Positions 5,930 through 7,362 of a stretch of 7,362 nucleotides of DNA are shown one piece after another. A model generated the notes under the pieces. That model worked only from the letters and a program-made list of their open reading frames with translations. It made no database searches and was not told where the DNA came from. This stretch comes from Acidobacteriaceae bacterium (GTDB lineage Bacteria > Acidobacteriota > Terriglobia > Terriglobales > Acidobacteriaceae). Made by a program: the position numbers and the translations under genes. The stretch spans positions 1 through 7,362 of the forward strand of contig PMXH01000349.1 of the NCBI GenBank assembly GCA_003165855.1, read 5' to 3'. Every line of letters starts with the position of its first letter. Positions within the stretch are counted from its first letter, which is position 1.

Positions 5930-6021
5930 CACCGAGGGTAAAAATAGTCCTGCGGTCGCGTCTGTTCAAAAGTGCTCACTCCGGCGGTAAGACCCAAGAG
6001 CGTTTCGTTCGAATGCAAGCG

Positions 6022-6050
6022 TTGGGGCTCTCGCCGCATCGGAATATTCT
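6022..6050 (+). promoter_or_regulatory. Weak sigma70 promoter candidate for the MFS gene
   Basis: TTGGGG (6022-6027), a 17-base spacer and TATTCT (6045-6050), about 54 bases before the TTG start. Matches to consensus are 3/6 and 4/6, so this rests mainly on spacing and position. Confidence 0.25.
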
Positions 6051-6092
6051 GTGTCAGCAGATACACTACGAGCATTATTCTTAGCGTCGATT

Positions 6093-6096
6093 AAGG
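6093..6096 (+). promoter_or_regulatory. Ribosome binding site supporting a TTG start
   Basis: AAGG lies 7 bases before TTG at 6104. An in-frame TAA at 6092-6094 excludes any start further upstream, so this site decides the TTG start. Confidence 0.5.
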
Positions 6097-6103
6097 CAGA
6101 CGG

Positions 6104-7362
6104 TTGACTATCCCCAGCGAAAACCCGCAGCCAACAACAAATCTCTGGCGACCTCTGCGCCTACCAACGTTTCGCAATCTCTTGATTGCTGACGTCGTTT
6201 CCGATCTGGGTACGTTCATGCAGAGCGTGGGCGCGGCCTGGATCATGGTCTCGCTAAATGCTGGACCTCTCTATGTTGCCCTCACTCAGACTGCAAGCGC
6301 TCTCCCATTCTTCGTGTTTGCGCTGCCCGCCGGAGCCATCGGAGACATCGTAGATCGCCGCAAACTCATTCTGTTTACTGAAATATGGATGGCCGGGGTG
6401 GGCATAGTGCTCGCGGGCGTGACCATGGCCGGCCTGATTTCTCCAATATGGCTGCTGTTCCTGACATTTGCCCTTTCCGCCGGAGACGCATTCGAAAGCC
6501 CTACGTGGCGAGCCGTGTTGCCTGAACTTGTGCCCAAGGAAGATCTGGCCTCCGCAACGGCACTTAACGGGATCGAGTTTAATTTTGCCCGCGCGATTGG
6601 GCCCGCGCTGGCCGGTGTCGTCATTGCGATCGCGGGGGTTGGTACCGCATTTCTGATCAATGCGGCCTCCTTCGTTGGTGTCGTGCTTGTCATTGCCCGA
6701 TGGAAACGGCAAGTGCGGAGGCGGACGGCGCCGCCGGAGACCTTGGGCGGTGCGACAGCCGCGGCCATCCGATACGTTCGCTACTCACCTGCGATTCGCA
6801 CACTCTTGGTTCGGTCGGGGATCGTGATGTTCTTTGCAAGCGGCCTTCTAGCGTTGCTGCCTTCCGTCGCTCACAGCGCAAACAAAAGCCCGATCGGCTA
6901 TGGACTCCTGCTGGGATGCTTCGGGTTTGGTGCAGTGCTGGGTGCGCTTATCATGCAGCGGGTTCGGTCCCGCTGGTCGACTGAGGCAGTGGTCTCAGGC
7001 GGAGTCTTGATCTTCGGGCTCGCGACAGTTGCCGCAGGGTTACTTCGTCTTTTGACGATGCTAGGAGTGAGCATGCTGATCGGAGGTGCAGCATGGATCT
7101 TGTTCATCTCACTCTTCAATGTGCTCATTCTGACCCACACACCCGATTGGGTGCGGGCTCGCGTCCTTGCGGTGTCAATGCTCGTGTTTCAAGGCGCAAT
7201 GGCGGCTGGCAGCGCCACGTGGGGTATTGTGGCAACGAGGACGAACATTCATTTGGCTCTGGTATGCGCTGGCGTTGGAACAATCGCGACCACCGCATTG
7301 GGGCTATTCCTCAAGTTGCCGGACGCGACCGTCGATCTCACTCCTTGGGTTCATTGGCGGTT
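6104..7362 (+). CDS. MFS_3-family transporter (EntS-like), partial at right edge
   Basis: Major facilitator transporter in the cytoplasmic membrane, probably a drug or metabolite exporter; substrate unknown. My translation gives 419 codons, open at the window edge. MFS motif A is G-D-I-V-D-R-R-K at 80-87, between helices 2 and 3. Hydrophobic segments occur at about 27-52, 57-79, 91-110, 114-128, 161-177, 181-198, 237-256, 266-284, 296-317, 322-344, 354-375 and 384-402, giving 12 helices. The stretch D-W-V-R-A-R-V-L-A-V-S-M-L-V-F-Q-G at 348-364 is typical of the MFS_3/EntS group. The start is TTG: a TAA sits four codons upstream, AAGG is 7 bases before the TTG, and the first ATG (codon 39) would cut helix 1. 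Many MFS_3 proteins are about 530-550 residues with a soluble C-terminal domain, which may lie outside the window. Transcribed away from the hydrogenase operon, with no evident link to it. Confidence 0.9.
   Translation, partial: MTIPSENPQPTTNLWRPLRLPTFRNLLIADVVSDLGTFMQSVGAAWIMVSLNAGPLYVALTQTASALPFFVFALPAGAIGDIVDRRKLILFTEIWMAGVGIVLAGVTMAGLISPIWLLFLTFALSAGDAFESPTWRAVLPELVPKEDLASATALNGIEFNFARAIGPALAGVVIAIAGVGTAFLINAASFVGVVLVIARWKRQVRRRTAPPETLGGATAAAIRYVRYSPAIRTLLVRSGIVMFFASGLLALLPSVAHSANKSPIGYGLLLGCFGFGAVLGALIMQRVRSRWSTEAVVSGGVLIFGLATVAAGLLRLLTMLGVSMLIGGAAWILFISLFNVLILTHTPDWVRARVLAVSMLVFQGAMAAGSATWGIVATRTNIHLALVCAGVGTIATTALGLFLKLPDATVDLTPWVHWR

Larger units (their letters stand above)
5820..6103. 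other. Divergent intergenic region between the small genes and the MFS transporter
   Basis: 284 bases separating leftward and rightward genes, so promoters for both are expected here. It contains the ribosome site of the 95-residue gene at its left edge, nested inverted repeats at 5886-5929, and a weak rightward promoter candidate at 6022-6050. Frames crossing it do not look like protein. Confidence 0.5.

Noticed and set aside
5820..5969. N-terminal extension of the 95-residue protein to 145 residues
   Set aside because: The extension is non-protein-like, and a purine-rich ribosome site immediately precedes the internal ATG at 5819.
5220..5990. 256-residue plus-strand open frame
   Set aside because: No ribosome site before its ATG, composition rich in Cys, Arg and Pro with no recognisable domain, and antisense to two small genes that have proper ribosome sites.
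6254..6768. Two minus-strand frames of 152 and 160 residues
   Set aside because: Antisense to the well-supported MFS transporter, with low-complexity composition typical of shadow frames.
1..7362. CRISPR arrays, tRNA or rRNA genes, insertion sequences
   Set aside because: No regularly spaced repeats, no tRNA-like cloverleaf noticed, and no transposase or terminal inverted repeats seen by eye.

Overview
The window looks like part of a bacterial chromosome of moderately high GC. Small-gene style, the multiheme cytochrome type and the MFS_3 transporter together suggest a soil or peat Acidobacteriota; a deltaproteobacterial-type lineage is the main alternative. This placement is a judgement from sequence style only, because no marker gene is present.

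Layout. From about 4834 down to 1, five genes run leftward on the minus strand: a secreted monoheme cytochrome c (4505-4834), a membrane-anchored six-heme NapC/NirT-like cytochrome (2967-4415), a [NiFe] hydrogenase small subunit of HybO type (1718-2959), a four-cluster ferredoxin of HybA type (759-1721), and a HybB/NrfD-type quinone-interacting membrane subunit (1-762, cut by the window edge). The last three genes follow the hybO-hybA-hybB order of the E. coli hydrogenase-2 operon, and both junctions are 4-base ATGA overlaps. The catalytic large subunit (hybC) is not in the window and is expected beyond position 1. From 5218 to 5819 there are two small unrecognised genes, also leftward. A 284-bp spacer containing nested inverted repeats separates them from a rightward MFS_3-family transporter (6104 to the right edge, partial, TTG start).

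How it may work. Two Tat-type signals (HybO, HybA) and membrane anchors place the hydrogenase on the outer face of the cytoplasmic membrane. In the known Hyb system, electrons from H2 pass through HybO and HybA to HybB and the quinone pool. Two c-type cytochrome genes at the head of this operon suggest an additional or alternative route: H2 electrons to periplasmic hemes, or quinol oxidation through the six-heme protein onto the small cytochrome. The small subunit has glycine at both positions where O2-tolerant enzymes carry the extra proximal-cluster cysteines, so a standard, oxygen-sensitive proximal [4Fe-4S] cluster is expected. The small genes and the MFS transporter show no functional link to the hydrogenase.
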